64,000 nucleotides of DNA from Xestospongia muta (Eukaryota > Porifera > Demospongiae > Haplosclerida > Petrosiidae). Where the stretch lies: the NCBI GenBank assembly GCA_963693285.1, contig OY848924.1:7612400-7676399 (forward strand), read 5' to 3'. The first letter of the stretch is position 1, and each line of letters starts with the position of its first letter. Positions 41,608 through 58,242 of the stretch are shown here, one piece after another. The position numbers and the translations under genes are program-made. Below the pieces are notes generated by a model. It ran no database searches. It was not told where the DNA came from and saw only the letters and a program-made list of their open reading frames with translations.

Positions 41608-42190
41608 TCATAAAGTCTTTTTCTCCTCTATCAAGTCACTAGTATTCTCATCATTTTCAATAACTTCTCTCTCCCCTTCTCCTGTTTTCCACCATTCTAA
41701 GACATTTCCAGGCCCTTCTACAAGGGGTTTCACAATATCATGGGCCATGGGGTAATATATAGTGTTACGAATTTGATATGGACGTCCATTCTCTTTAAAA
41801 GCAACTCGGATCTTGTCTCGTACAGTTTTAGGATCGTCCCAATTTGTGTGAGGCGTCTCTGGTCCGATATCATGAATAGCAAATGAGTACATCGGCTGTA
41901 ACAGGACAAACCCATGTTCAGCACCGAAAGCAAACCGGCTATGATTTTCTGGATAACAAGGTGCAAATGTAGTTACAAATATGTGTACACCATCAAATTC
42001 AAATGACCATCCAATTTGTGATATGAATGACTTGTTCATACAATGATAACCTGCTGGGTCGTGATCAGATATGCATTTCAACATGCGTCGGACCCCTTCA
42101 CCAAATTTGTTTACATCGTGACCAAATTCATCCCCAGGTAGCTCAAACACAAATCCATCTAAGTGTAGACTGCAGCAGCTTTTTCCATTC
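41608..42190 (-). CDS. YqcI/YcgG-family protein (single long exon, 5' end uncertain)
   Basis: About 180 uninterrupted codons ending at 41608. The core (W-F-FDGVHIFVTTFAPCYP, HSRFAFG, FVLLQPMYSF, then RDKIRVAF) resembles the YqcI/YcgG family, known mainly from bacteria and fungi; one branch contains haem-dependent N-hydroxylases. Upstream the frame stays open to about 42190 without an in-frame ATG, and a GCTGCTGCAG at 42172-42181 on this strand could be an acceptor. An upstream exon carrying the N-terminal part, including the FPC-type motif of the family, is therefore likely but not identified. The lack of introns in an intron-dense neighbourhood suggests acquisition or retroposition. Its 5' end overlaps the opposite-strand esterase region. 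Confidence 0.6.
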
Positions 42191-43491
42191 TCTTACACTT
42201 CCTCCATACCCTCCTGAAGTAGATGTTCACATTCAAAAATGGAAAAGCTGTCAACTCTTGCATAAAACTCTTACACTTGAAGAGACTGCATGCAGTGGAA
42301 ACCTAGCCTTACCAAGACAGAGAGAATATCTTGTTCATGAACCTATTAGATTGAGAAGAACGAGAGATGACCAGAAGAACTTGGCACTAGTCATTTGTTT
42401 AGTAAGTAATGGTTGGTGCCCAAAATACATGAATCCTAGAGACAACATAATGGTCTATTGTATAATTTATATTCCATTTAGCATGGTACTGATGAGACTA
42501 TAACTGACACTGAATTGCTAGTTCAGGAGGACAGCCAAACAACATGGCTAGAGCTCTCTGACAGGGATACTTTTCTTCTTGTCTTTCCCCAATCACTGAC
42601 ATATCGAGCTACTCATGACTCACCTATGTCGTGGAGACCACTTGGAGATGAACTGAGATCTGCTTGGGTACCAGACCACAATGACGAAGATTTTATATCT
42701 TGTTTACTTGAAGAGTTATATCATGATTACCCAATAGATAAATCAAAAGTATATTGTATTGGATATAGCAATGGAGGACTCTTCTTAACGTCATTGTTGC
42801 TATCACACAGTTTCAATACTAGGTATGAAAACATACCATATAATTGTTATATATCTTTTGTATTAGGTTCACTGCAGTTTGCAATTATATGGGAGGTGTA
42901 TGTCCTGATCAAATGAAAAACGAAGCTGGTCTTGACTCGGAAAGTATTCTCTATCATCTTGACCAACCATGCATTTCTTTAGTTGGTATTGGTACGGATT
43001 ATGACTTCAATTTAGCCACCGGAAATAAGTTGGATGAAGACAATCCACGTATACCAGTTAACCTAGAGAATGTTTTTACTCATCCTCTGTCCTGGAAAAG
43101 TTATTGGACTAGTACAATACATTGCACTGATGCAAACATTAAAGAAGACAAAGATAATACTACGTCTAATATGGAATCAAATCCTGTTTCACTAGTCATC
43201 TCAGACTCTTCTGCAAAAGCATCTGTTTGCAGTGTAGCAGAGAGCCCTTTACAAATCAAATCAGAACGATCCTTCTATCTTGTGGAATCATCATCTCCTT
43301 CTCCAATATATATTGTTACTGGGACATCTGATACTAATAGAAATTATTGTTACACATCATTATGTGTTTTTCAAGAGCTAGGTGGTTACAAAGTTTTTTT
43401 CGATGATTTGAAGAATGTAAAGCATGAATATCAGTCTTTGTCAACACATGATGTGTGGACATTTTTTAAACTATTAAAGAGAAAATTATAG
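42027..43491 (+). CDS. CE1/LpqC-type alpha/beta-hydrolase (esterase-like), start uncertain
   Basis: Predicted serine hydrolase like PHB-depolymerase/feruloyl-esterase family proteins. Exons: first exon ending at 42401, then 42482-42822 and 42867-43491. Seen in order: a strand leading to VICLHGTDE (oxyanion-type LHG), TFLLVFPQ, the VYCIGYSNGGL nucleophile elbow (Ser in GYSNGG), FTAVCNYMGGVCP and, near the C-terminus, IYIVTGTSDT and KHEYQS with a possible catalytic His. The only in-frame ATG is at 42027, inside the antisense YqcI-like gene. An alternative is an unseen first exon joined at the CTGCAG near 42171-42176. No signal peptide is visible from the ATG at 42027. Substrate unknown. An insertion rich in Ser/Asp/Lys (about residues 95-145 of the last exon) separates nucleophile and His. 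Confidence 0.68.
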
Positions 43492-43570
43492 TGCAAATTG
43501 CTTTGCTATTTTAATAATCACGTGGAAACGGGACAATCTGTGACGACCTTTGACCTATAACCTTGATTGA

Positions 43571-45776
<2,206 letters not shown>

Positions 45777-45958
45777 GGCTACTTGTCGTAATGACATCAT
45801 AGACAGTACTAAAAATAGATTAATCACTATCTACTTTGTCTAGTTAATTTTTCATAAATAGTAATGTCTGAACAATGAAATAGATATATCTCAAGTACAA
45901 AAACATAGACACATATATACTACTGAGAGAGAGAAAGATAGAAAAGAAGATACTTCAG
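45777..45958. other. Short convergent intergenic region
   Basis: 182 bases between the GAPDH stop and the stop codon of the receptor-like gene. No feature seen except probable 3' untranslated ends. Confidence 0.5.
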
Positions 45959-47233
45959 TTAGTAATATACAGAGTCTTTACTTTGGGCACGAGTGTATAT
46001 ATTATGGGTAGCCATTGTTTCCTTAAGAAGGGGGGCGTACCCTTTGCTCGATGCCTGCAATGTTTGTATTGGAATAAGATAATCGCCGTACAAGTGTGGA
46101 GGATTTCTTGAGGACTGGGAAGAACTGTTTGTGTTAGGCTCTGTTGTATTATGTTGTTGTATGGAGGCATAATTGTTAGATGAATCTGAGTCTGGAGGTT
46201 GTTGGTTGCCATTGACAACAGTGGCATTAGGAGGTTGGTTACTGCTGACAACAGTTGTACTAGGTGCTTGTTGGTTGCCATTGACAACAACAGTGTTAGA
46301 TGATAGTGGATAGGCGTAAGATGCAGCACTAACTGTATTTATATTTCGATCTGCCCGTATCTCAGACTTCTGCCTAGTAATAACCTGTTTAACTGGTTTG
46401 ACTCGTTTTAGTTTCAAGAACAAGACAACATTGACAATCGATTGGATGACAACAATCAAACACAAAAGTCCTAATATTGGCAAGACAACAGCTAATGCTA
46501 CATTATCTTTTGTAACAACAATATCAGTATTCTCTGAGAGAACAGTTGTAGTGACATTAGCACTACTAGATGAGTCTGTTACAGTGACACTATTAGTTCT
46601 AGTTATATAAATGGGTGGAGAATTTGTAGATTCGTCTTTCGATTTTGTGGGACCATAAGAGCTATCAGTAATACTTGTTTGGCTGCTGGGAGGAGTAATT
46701 GACTCTGTTGGATCAGCACAGAAGGTAGAATCAGTTGAGAATACATCACCACGACGACATTGAGTATATATACTAGGTACTGATCGAACAGTAAAGAGTT
46801 GACTGGATTTTAAAAAGGTCCCATTGCTGAACTGTGGTCGACACCAGTAAATGGAACCGGGATTGTTGCTAACACCAACAATGTTTGTAACAATTCGGTA
46901 AGTAGAGTTACTTTGACTTAAGTTTACTACTTGCCCTGGTTGTAGTCTTTGTTCACCAGACCCTGTGTTAACAAACCAAACTATTAATACTGAAGGGTCT
47001 GAGGTTTTTGAGATAACAGTACAACCCATGAGAATGGTACTAGTGGAGGGTCGGCAGTAAAGCTCTGAGATTGGTTCTTGTAAGAACTGATAACGGCAAC
47101 CTAATGGCAAAACATTTATTGAATGTCATAACACATTACTACTGTACCTACCCTTGTCTCCGTGGACTGATATCACGAATGATAAAAATTGCATGATAAA
47201 GACAATGTGGAACAAACTGTATAGTAACATCAT
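45959..47233 (-). CDS. Type I membrane receptor with Ig-like domain and tyrosine-motif tail
   Basis: Two exons, 47152-47233 and 45959-47100 (1224 nt, 407 residues). The N-terminus (MMLLYSLFHIVFIMQFLSFV) is a good signal peptide. The ectodomain has a Cys pair around a Trp and a Tyr-x-Cys (MGCTV ... IVWFV ... SIYWC), an immunoglobulin-fold pattern, plus further Cys and several N-glycosylation sites (NLS, NST, NGT). A Ser/Thr-rich stalk follows. One membrane helix (VALAVVLPILGLLCLIVVIQ) and a basic stop-transfer segment (KLKRVKPVK) come next. The cytoplasmic tail has several Tyr motifs: YASI, YGDYLIPI, YAPLL, IYTRA and a terminal SVYY, possible SH2-binding sites. I do not recognise an orthologue. 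A tyrosine kinase gene lies 0.8 kb away on the same strand, but any link is inference. Confidence 0.75.
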
Positions 47234-48017
47234 AGTAGCAGCTGTACTTTGACAGATCAATTTCCCAGCAAACAACACTGCAAGTTAGAAAGAAATAGTC
47301 TAGCTTTTAGTGAAAACAGTATCTATACTAAATCTTATGTATAACTAATGAAGTGAACAGCTCTCTTTAAATAGGTGAGAGTACTTGTTAAGGTTTCTTT
47401 GTGGGTGAGTATGATCTAATATAACTACATGTACTCTAACTATACACATATATGGTATACATGTATATGTACATGTATATATGTACATATATGGACAATT
47501 TCATTTTAAGAAAGGAAGGAAGAAAGGAGGTGATATACAACACAAATTATATTCCCTTTGTCATTTATTTACTCTGTTCTAACCAAATTATATAATCTTT
47601 TATAATATATCTTCTTTGTTTTGCTAATTCTATTAACCAAGCTTGCTATCTTTCCTCCTACTATTTACCACAAGACAGAGTGACTTAATAAAGCAATAGG
47701 GGATAGATTCCCAGGTCATAATTATGACCTGGGAATCTATCCCCTATTGCTTTATTAAGTCACTACTCCTTGTCTATTCATAGCATTACACAATATAAAC
47801 ACTTTATAGTAATATTATTAATGGACGTTAATTATTGTTGTATTAGTTTATATATAGAAACAATTTGATGTGTAAACATTAAAAGTGTTGTTATTTTGAA
47901 GTACATGACACAGCTTAAAATAACACTCATTATATTATAGCCAACAATATGTGGTACATGTATAACAAAATGGAACAGACAGACATGTATTAACAAATTT
48001 TCGAGTTACTAGTTTTC
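47234..48017. other. Intergenic region with a long perfect palindrome
   Basis: 784 bases between the receptor start and the kinase stop codon. It holds the receptor promoter and kinase 3' end, plus the 86-bp palindrome listed separately. No coding sequence seen. Confidence 0.5.
47679..47764. repeat. 86-bp perfect inverted repeat (palindrome)
   Basis: Two 43-base arms are exact reverse complements with no spacer; the centre is ATAATTAT at about 47718-47725. The arms begin AGTGACTTAATAAAGC and end with the complement. The element is also rich in AATAAA words and could fold into a perfect hairpin in either transcript. Confidence 0.95.
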
Positions 48018-51732
<3,715 letters not shown>

Positions 51733-51930
51733 TTTTACCTATTTTGCTTTGCTGTTCTTTACAGGATAGCCACACCCCCTTGAAGACAATGTTCTGTTGA
51801 GTAAATTATTTGCTTGTTACGGTAAAATAATAATAAATTATTATCATTTCTATTAATGACCAAATTAACGAGTTTCTGTTATTTAGAAGTTGTGGTGTTG
51901 GTCTATTTATTACACTACACACCTCAATAA
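51733..51930 (-). promoter_or_regulatory. 198-bp spacer: ACK-like promoter and REP-RING 3' end
   Basis: All of the space between the stop codon of the short REP-RING gene and the ACK-like start. About 45 bases next to the start codon recur at 63950-64000. Confidence 0.5.
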
Positions 51931-53388
51931 TTAGAAAGTAATTGGTATTCTACACAAGGGACACTTAGGGGTTACCAGTTTTGGTAAACATTGGGAACAA
52001 ATAGTATGTTGGCATTTTAAGAACATTATGTTGAAACGGCAGTAATTGGCAACACAACTTTCATCACTAACTAGAAGATCAGAGAAAATTATAATAAATG
52101 AAGTTATGAAACAAAAATCAATTAACAAGTTTTGAACTTACAAATTGGCATCAAGCAGAACTGATTGAATCGAACTTCCTGACCATCAATCTTTACAATA
52201 TATTCTTTATCATTACATGGATAAGTAACAACCTTAATAATAGTACCACGTTTACCACAAAACTACACAACAGAAAACAAACTCTATTAATCTATATTAA
52301 AGTACCACTTACTTTAATAGCACTGTCACCATGATACTCCTGGATTAAGTATCTATCAATCACCACCATCACTTCTTTACCTCTAATGTCTGTGACTTTA
52401 GTGACATCAGCTGCTTGGAGTAATACATTCTTCCTTATAACAGGATACCACACAGTAAGAGCACCATCTGATTTTTGTACAACTACACCTGGTCGACCAC
52501 GTGGCTGTGAAGGAGAAAACAGTTTACATAACAGTAAGAATTGTCTTACTTTATTACTTACAATTGAACTCTTCATATAGGACTTAAAAGACACCATTTC
52601 AGGTGGTGTGTCATAAACCAAATCACCTATGGAGAAATTACATGGATGTTAGTTCATTGACATGATGCCAGCATAAACTGATCCATTGTTGTTGTTATAT
52701 GAGACTGCTTACCATTTTCACACAACTTAAAGGTTTTTAATGCACTTGCATAAGATGGCTTTTGAGGAGGACTGCTTTGTGTAGCACTAACACCAATTGG
52801 TATTCCAGTCTGAAGTTCTGTATGACCAAGTACCTCTGGTTCTTGTTGCCTTGATCTTTTTTTGGATCTACATAACAACAATATTACTATAATCACTATA
52901 TTCTATTTTTATTGGATCTACAGGCATAAATACAACTTAGATCAATTTTATTAAAATCAACCATGAAATAGACGGTACGTAAGATTGTTATTAAGAAGGA
53001 CCATTTTGTCTTACAGCAAGTGATTGCATTTCAGGAGGACTAGGGCCATTTGCTGTAATTTGTTTTGAGTATTATAAAAAGTAAATAGAATACAAGATAA
53101 AATGGGCTAAGTCATTTTAAAATTGGGTCACGCAGCTTTAAAACAGGCTGGCCAGTTTTAAAGCTGGCTAGTAGTATTAAAGCAGGTCATAACATTACCA
53201 TGACTACTGATAAAGTACATATATCTTATGAATACCTTTTTCGTTTCTTTCTTTTATCTTGACGCTGAACAATAGGTAATGCAAACATTTCTTCAAACTA
53301 AAGTATGGATACTTTAAAGATACATTTTTCTATTAATATGTACATTATAAAAGTCACCAAGCGTGAGTGGTTTTTTGCTTGATTTCAT
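51931..53388 (-). CDS. Short Mind-bomb-type REP plus RING protein
   Basis: Probable E3 ubiquitin ligase, 259 residues. Exons: 53344-53388, 53236-53297, 52713-52867, 52562-52626, 52313-52504, 52142-52262 and 51931-52070; phases match and the sum is 780 nt. A Lys/Arg-rich segment (RQDKRKKRKRSKKRSR) is followed by a beta-rich region and FCGKRGTIIKVV ... FNQFCLMPI. That resembles the REP repeat of Mind bomb proteins (G-G-V-x-V ... FNP-x-CL-P). The C-terminal RING has Cys pairs C-x4-C, CQHTICSQC and CPLC, i.e. a C3HC4-like set with an enlarged first pair. It is a paralogue of the C-terminal third of the gene at 57840-63478, sharing exon boundaries. It lacks the MIF4G domain. The start exon (ATG at 53388) is the least certain part. 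Confidence 0.65.
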
Positions 53389-54529
53389 TGCTGACTGTTG
53401 GGAAAAAAGAATAGAGAAAAGAATATTCTTATTGAAGATTTAGGTAGTCCTTGTATATCTGATAGTTGTTTTTTAGTCAGATTGAGGCAGTTGCTAACAA
53501 GTGGACTGGAATACTGGACTGAAATGTGTCCATAAAAGAGATAGCAAACTAACTTGATAAAAGGATATGAAGGTCATAGATTCACTGATTATACATAAGC
53601 ACAACAAGAGTATGAAGGTGGAACTAAAATAGTATTTCCCACTAAAGGTAAGTCTTAATAGTTCAGTTTAACTAAGAATGAATTTTTATTTTGTCCCATT
53701 TCTTTAGGTTCACTCAGTTTTGGTCAATTCCATACCATAGGAGGCTGAAGGGGGGGGGGGCTGGAGGGGCTAGAGCCCCCCCAATATTTAGAAAGAGGGG
53801 GCTCAGCCCCCCCAAATTTTTATTGCTTGCTACTTACCTCACAAAAAGTTAATCTTATTGGTGTTGATGAAACTGTCAAAAGTTTTGACATATTTTCAGG
53901 CCACAATGACGGAAAAACAGCTTAACAATTGTCTGGTCCTTCATGTACACAAATGCATAACTAATAAGTCTGATCTTGTTGAAATAGTTAAGGAATTTGT
54001 TATGGTAAATGATGAGTGAAGGAAATACTTCGGTACATTTTAAATTAATGTTGGTAATACTGATTGTGATTATATCAAACATTGTTTCTGCATTATGGGT
54101 ACATTCATGTCTGCATATTCATCACATAGTTATGGTGTGAGCCCCCCCCCCCCCCCCAAAATATAAGTGCCTCATCCACCTCTGCATACTTTTAAAGAAA
54201 TACTGAGATTCAACATCATTAGTTAATTTGTAAACTATTAGGTGGGGCAAGCCTGATTAAGCTATTATAACGATGCAATAAAACTGTACAATTATACAAG
54301 TGAATAAAAAGAATTAATTCATTAGATCTCAAACAAGCCTAAAGTGGAAATATGAGTATCGACATCACTACATAATAGCCACAATATCAAGGACATAATG
54401 CTTTGTTATAACAGTTGTATGAGCTAAACAGTCGCATAAGAAGTCTAAAGTAAAAGACTATTCAGTTAAATAGAACGTGAGGATTTTGTTTAAGGAATGT
54501 ACTGACAAGTGACAACAGAGTAAAATATA

Positions 54530-54755
54530 GCTTTCAAATGTAAAAACTGTGTTTTGGTATTTCTGTGTGGCTATTATGTAGGGATGTCCATAGTACCATT
54601 CCCACTTAGGGTGTGTTTGAGACGATTTTACCACAATTCCTACATCTAATTAATTTATTAGAAATTTTTATGTACTTGTTGAATGAGTCTACTGAGGATA
54701 TACTACACACACAACAGGGCATTGGTATCATATATTATGACCAACATTGTCATAT
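54530..54755. repeat. Long repeat, copy 1 (second copy near 56388-56610)
   Basis: About 225 bases beginning CTTTCAAATGTAAAAACTG and containing GGGATGTCCATA and GAGTCTACTGAGGATATAC recur with a few changes near 56388-56610. Similar sequence continues beyond both copies. Confidence 0.9.
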
Positions 54756-55134
54756 TTTGCATGTATAATTATACACGTGTGTGTATAACCAAGCCAGAAA
54801 TAGTTAATTCAACTGGTAATGTACAGTAGAATACCTGTTTTTAGAAGACAAGCGGAATCTGATTTCCTTAAGCAGGCCTCTTGAACCTTCAATAACAACA
54901 TGGATATAATAGTGACACCCTTCAGTTCATATAATTTATAAAATAATTAATGATAATTATTAATAATTGTTATTGTTTTCTCGTAAAAAAATTATTCGAC
55001 ATATTGGTAAAAATAAATACTATCCGTATCTAATAACCTGATTCATCAGTTTGTATTTATAGAAACTTCATATTACTGTCATATACTATAAACAATTATT
55101 TATTTAAAGACCTAAGTTGTTAGCTGTTCTATAC

Positions 55135-55262
55135 TCATGATTCGTCAACAAAGTTCTGTCCTTTGTTGAAAAAAAATGGGACATCTACAGAATGGACATT
55201 CTGGTTTAGCTGGCTTGTCTAAACATTCAGAACACATCACTTGTTCACTACAACAGTCCAGC
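55135..55262 (-). pseudogene. RING terminal-exon relic
   Basis: The minus strand encodes DCCSEQVMCSECLDKPAKPE, CPFCRCPI and QQRTEL, nearly the same as the last exon of the gene at 57840. The first RING Cys pair is absent, the donor side is changed (AGCTAATTC instead of the usual codons), and extra A bases lie before the terminal QQRTEL. It looks like a duplicated, broken last exon. Confidence 0.75.
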
Positions 55263-55878
55263 TAATTCAAATGGTAATTTACTGCAAGAATACCTGTTTT
55301 TTGATTGTTAGAACTTAGAAGAGAAGACAAACCTGTAGACTAGAACCCTCCACCAAAGATAAAGTAAAGGAAGGATTGGAAACGGAAGTAGCAAGTACTT
55401 TAACTTCGTTTCTTAAAAGCTCAGTGCTACTGAACATGTGTCAAATAGCCACACCCCTTCAGTTAATAATAATTAATAATAATTATTCCGTAGATTAATT
55501 ATTATTGTTTCTCGTAAAAATTATTTTGACTTAGTGATAAAAATAAATACTATTCGTATCTAATGACCTGATTCATCAGTTTGTATTTATAGAAACTTCA
55601 TATTACTCTCATATTCTACAAAGTCACAATAATGAGCATGGCAAAACTTCAGTTTTGCCTGAACTTGAAAGTAATAAGCATGGTACACATTCGATTCAGT
55701 GTGAACTCCCCATCACCTCTATTTTTTAGGCAAAAAGAGGAGTCATTTGTTGTTTCAAGAATTGATTTTTTTACGGCATGAATATAGACATTTCACCTCC
55801 AGAACACCCTTGCCACAACATTCACCATGACTTTGCCATCAGGTGATGCACCCACAAATGGGTATGCTACATCTACTA

Positions 55879-56253
55879 CTAATCCACTTTTCGAAATGGT
55901 GAGTGTTTCACACATCCAATTGCAAAGTAGGTACCAGGAGAGGCTGGTATTGGAAAGACATTAATGTTTTCAACCCAACCATTAACATAGAAGTTATATG
56001 CATCTAGGCTTTTGTAGGACTTAAGACTCTCACCAGTATAGACACTAGGAGTTTCAATAAGAAAGTTATAAATATTGGGATACTCGACTTGTGGCCAATC
56101 GTACCAGTCCACATAGATTTCCTGTCCATGATCATACATCAAGTATGGATCCTCTAATGCACCAAGCTTCTCCATCTTCTCCCTGTAGCGTTGCTTGGCA
56201 GTGTCATCCAACTCGTGGTAGTATGAGGAATACATTGGTGTCTCGTGTTGCAT
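55879..56253 (-). CDS. Transposon-type or SWIM/YqaJ-associated protein fragment
   Basis: 124-codon frame: DPYLMYDHGQEI, WPQVEYPNIYNFLIETPSVYT and ESLKSYKSLDAYNFYVNGWV. This pattern (D-P-Y, W-P-x-V, P-D/N-I-Y-N-Y-L-I, Y-K-S-L-x-A-Y) is one I associate with N-terminal parts of multicopy proteins in cnidarian and sponge genomes that often carry SWIM or YqaJ-nuclease domains. They are probably derived from mobile elements. Only this part is present; no nuclease domain is seen nearby. It sits within the duplicated RING zone and may be a truncated element. Confidence 0.45.
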   Translation of the reverse strand: MQHETPMYSSYYHELDDTAKQRYREKMEKLGALEDPYLMYDHGQEIYVDWYDWPQVEYPNIYNFLIETPSVYTGESLKSYKSLDAYNFYVNGWVENINVFPIPASPGTYFAIGCVKHSPFRKVD

Positions 56254-56387
56254 AGTACCTGGCTAATCTGGCTTCAGATGCTGCCACTCTTTTGTATGAA
56301 CATGCTTTTGCCACTCAAGATGGCGCCCTAGCAACAGTTGCTATTTTTTATTACGTTTCGTGACGTCAGTGCATAAGCTCTATAGGT

Positions 56388-56620
56388 TTCAAATGTAAAA
56401 ACTGTGTTTTGGTACTTCTGTGTGGCTATTATGTAGGGATGTCCATACTATCATTCCTACTTAGGGTGTGTTTGAGACGCTTTTACCACCATTCCTACAT
56501 TAAATTAATTTATTAGAAATTTTTACGTACTTGTTGAATGAGTCTACTGAGGATATACTACACACACAACAGGGCATTGGTATCATATATTATGACTAAC
56601 AATACCATATTATCCATGTT
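56388..56620. repeat. Long repeat, copy 2
   Basis: Second copy of the repeat at 54530-54755. The transposon-type ORF lies just upstream, so duplication and insertion are interleaved here. Confidence 0.88.
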
Positions 56621-56935
56621 TAATTATACACATGCGTGTATAGTACAGTAGGATACCTGTTTTGATAGTAGAAGACAAGACGAATCTGATTTCCTTAAGC
56701 AGGCCTCTTGAACCTTCGATAACAACATGAATATAATCATAACACCCTTCAATTCATATAATTTATAAAATAATTAATGATAATTATTATTAACTGTTAT
56801 TGTTTTCTCGTAAAAAAATTATTCGACATAGTGGTAAAAATAAATACTATCCGTATCTAATAACCTGATTCATGAGTTTGTATTTATAGAAACTTCATAT
56901 TACTGCCATATACTATATACAATTATTTATTTAAA

Positions 56936-56994
56936 GACTGCCATGTCTAAACATTCAGAATACATTACTTGTTGACTACAACAGTCCAGCTAAT
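56936..56994 (-). pseudogene. Short RING-exon relic
   Basis: The minus strand still reads DCCSQQVMYSECLDM-like sequence homologous to part of the last RING exon. The rest is lost and a key Cys is changed to Tyr, so it is non-functional. Confidence 0.65.
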
Positions 56995-57166
56995 TCAACT
57001 AATAATTTACTGAAAGAATACCTGTTTTTTGATTGTTAGAAGACAAGACAAATCTGATGTCTTTGAGTAGCCAACGACCTTCTAATAACAGAAGTTACAA
57101 CACGTGCTAAATGGTCACACCCCTTTTCAATTGATATAATAACTAATGATAATTATTATGTAGATT

Positions 57167-57670
57167 ATTAAAGGGTAACTGAAATGCGTATTTTGAAATT
57201 TTTGAAACTTGGTTATTCGTTAAATAATAATATGATAACATGTAAACCTTACTTGTTTTCTTGAAATGGAACTTTATTTTGAAATAAAACAAAGTCAAAC
57301 CTTGCTCGATCATATGGTGGATATAGGACGGATGTGTCTCACGTGATGTATCGCCGCTAAAAGGGGTTAAAAATTAGTGCCTAACTTTCTCCGGCTAATG
57401 GCTACTCTCGATCACAAGTCAGCCATCTTCTAGTAGCCATTAGCCGGAGAAAGTTAGGCACTAATTTTTAACCCCTTTTAGCGGCGATACATCACGTGAG
57501 ACACATCCGTCCTATATCCACCATATGATCGAGCAAGGTTTGACTTTGTTTTATTTCAAAATAAAGTTCCATTTCAAGAAAACGAGTAAGGTTTACATGT
57601 TATCATATTATTACTTAGCGAATAACCAAGTTTCAAAAATTTCAAAATACGCATTTCAGTTACCCTTTAA
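57167..57670. mobile_element. 504-bp foldback element (MITE-like)
   Basis: Two arms of about 235-240 bases are near-perfect reverse complements around a short loop (about 57412-57438, CTCTCGATCACAAGTCAG). Both ends carry TTAA followed inward by AGGGTAACTGAAATGCG. No coding capacity. This is the shape of a non-autonomous foldback or MITE; TTAA may be a target duplication or part of the terminal repeat, so the superfamily is not assigned. Confidence 0.88.
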
Positions 57671-57839
57671 TTATTATTGTTTCTCGTAAAAATTATTTTG
57701 ACTTAGTGATAAAATAAATACTATTCGTATCAAATGACCTGATTCATCAGTTTGTATTTATAGAAACTTCATATTACTCTCATATACTATATACAATTAT
57801 AAATTTAAAAAAACCTATTTATTCTATACTCATGATTCG

Positions 57840-58184
57840 TCAATGAAGTTCTGTCCTTTGTTGAATGGGACATCTACAGAATGGACACTCTGGTTTGGCT
57901 AGCTTGTCTAAACATTCGGAGCACATCACTTGTTGACTACAACAATCCATGACAACATCATGTAGATTTTCATCACATATTACACATATTGCATCATCAG
58001 CTGTGATATGGTAAAAAAATAAATTCCTATATAGTAAAAATTTGAACTTACAAACTGGCATTAAGCAGAATGGATTGAAGGAAAACTCTCGATTATCAAT
58101 AGATACAACTACCCCACGAACAGAAACTTCTTTGACAGTACCAAGCTTACCACAAAACTGTAAAACAGAAACATTATTATTGTG

Positions 58185-58242
<58 letters not shown>

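Larger units (their letters stand above)
53389..55878. other. Duplicated, decayed region without an intact gene
   Basis: Segment 53440-53500 still resembles the exon at 60785-60878 of the large MIF4G-RING gene, which shows that the short gene arose from a longer copy. The rest contains G/C homopolymer patches (53740-53815, 54138-54155) and sequence repeated at 56388-57000. No intact reading frame is convincing. Confidence 0.55.
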
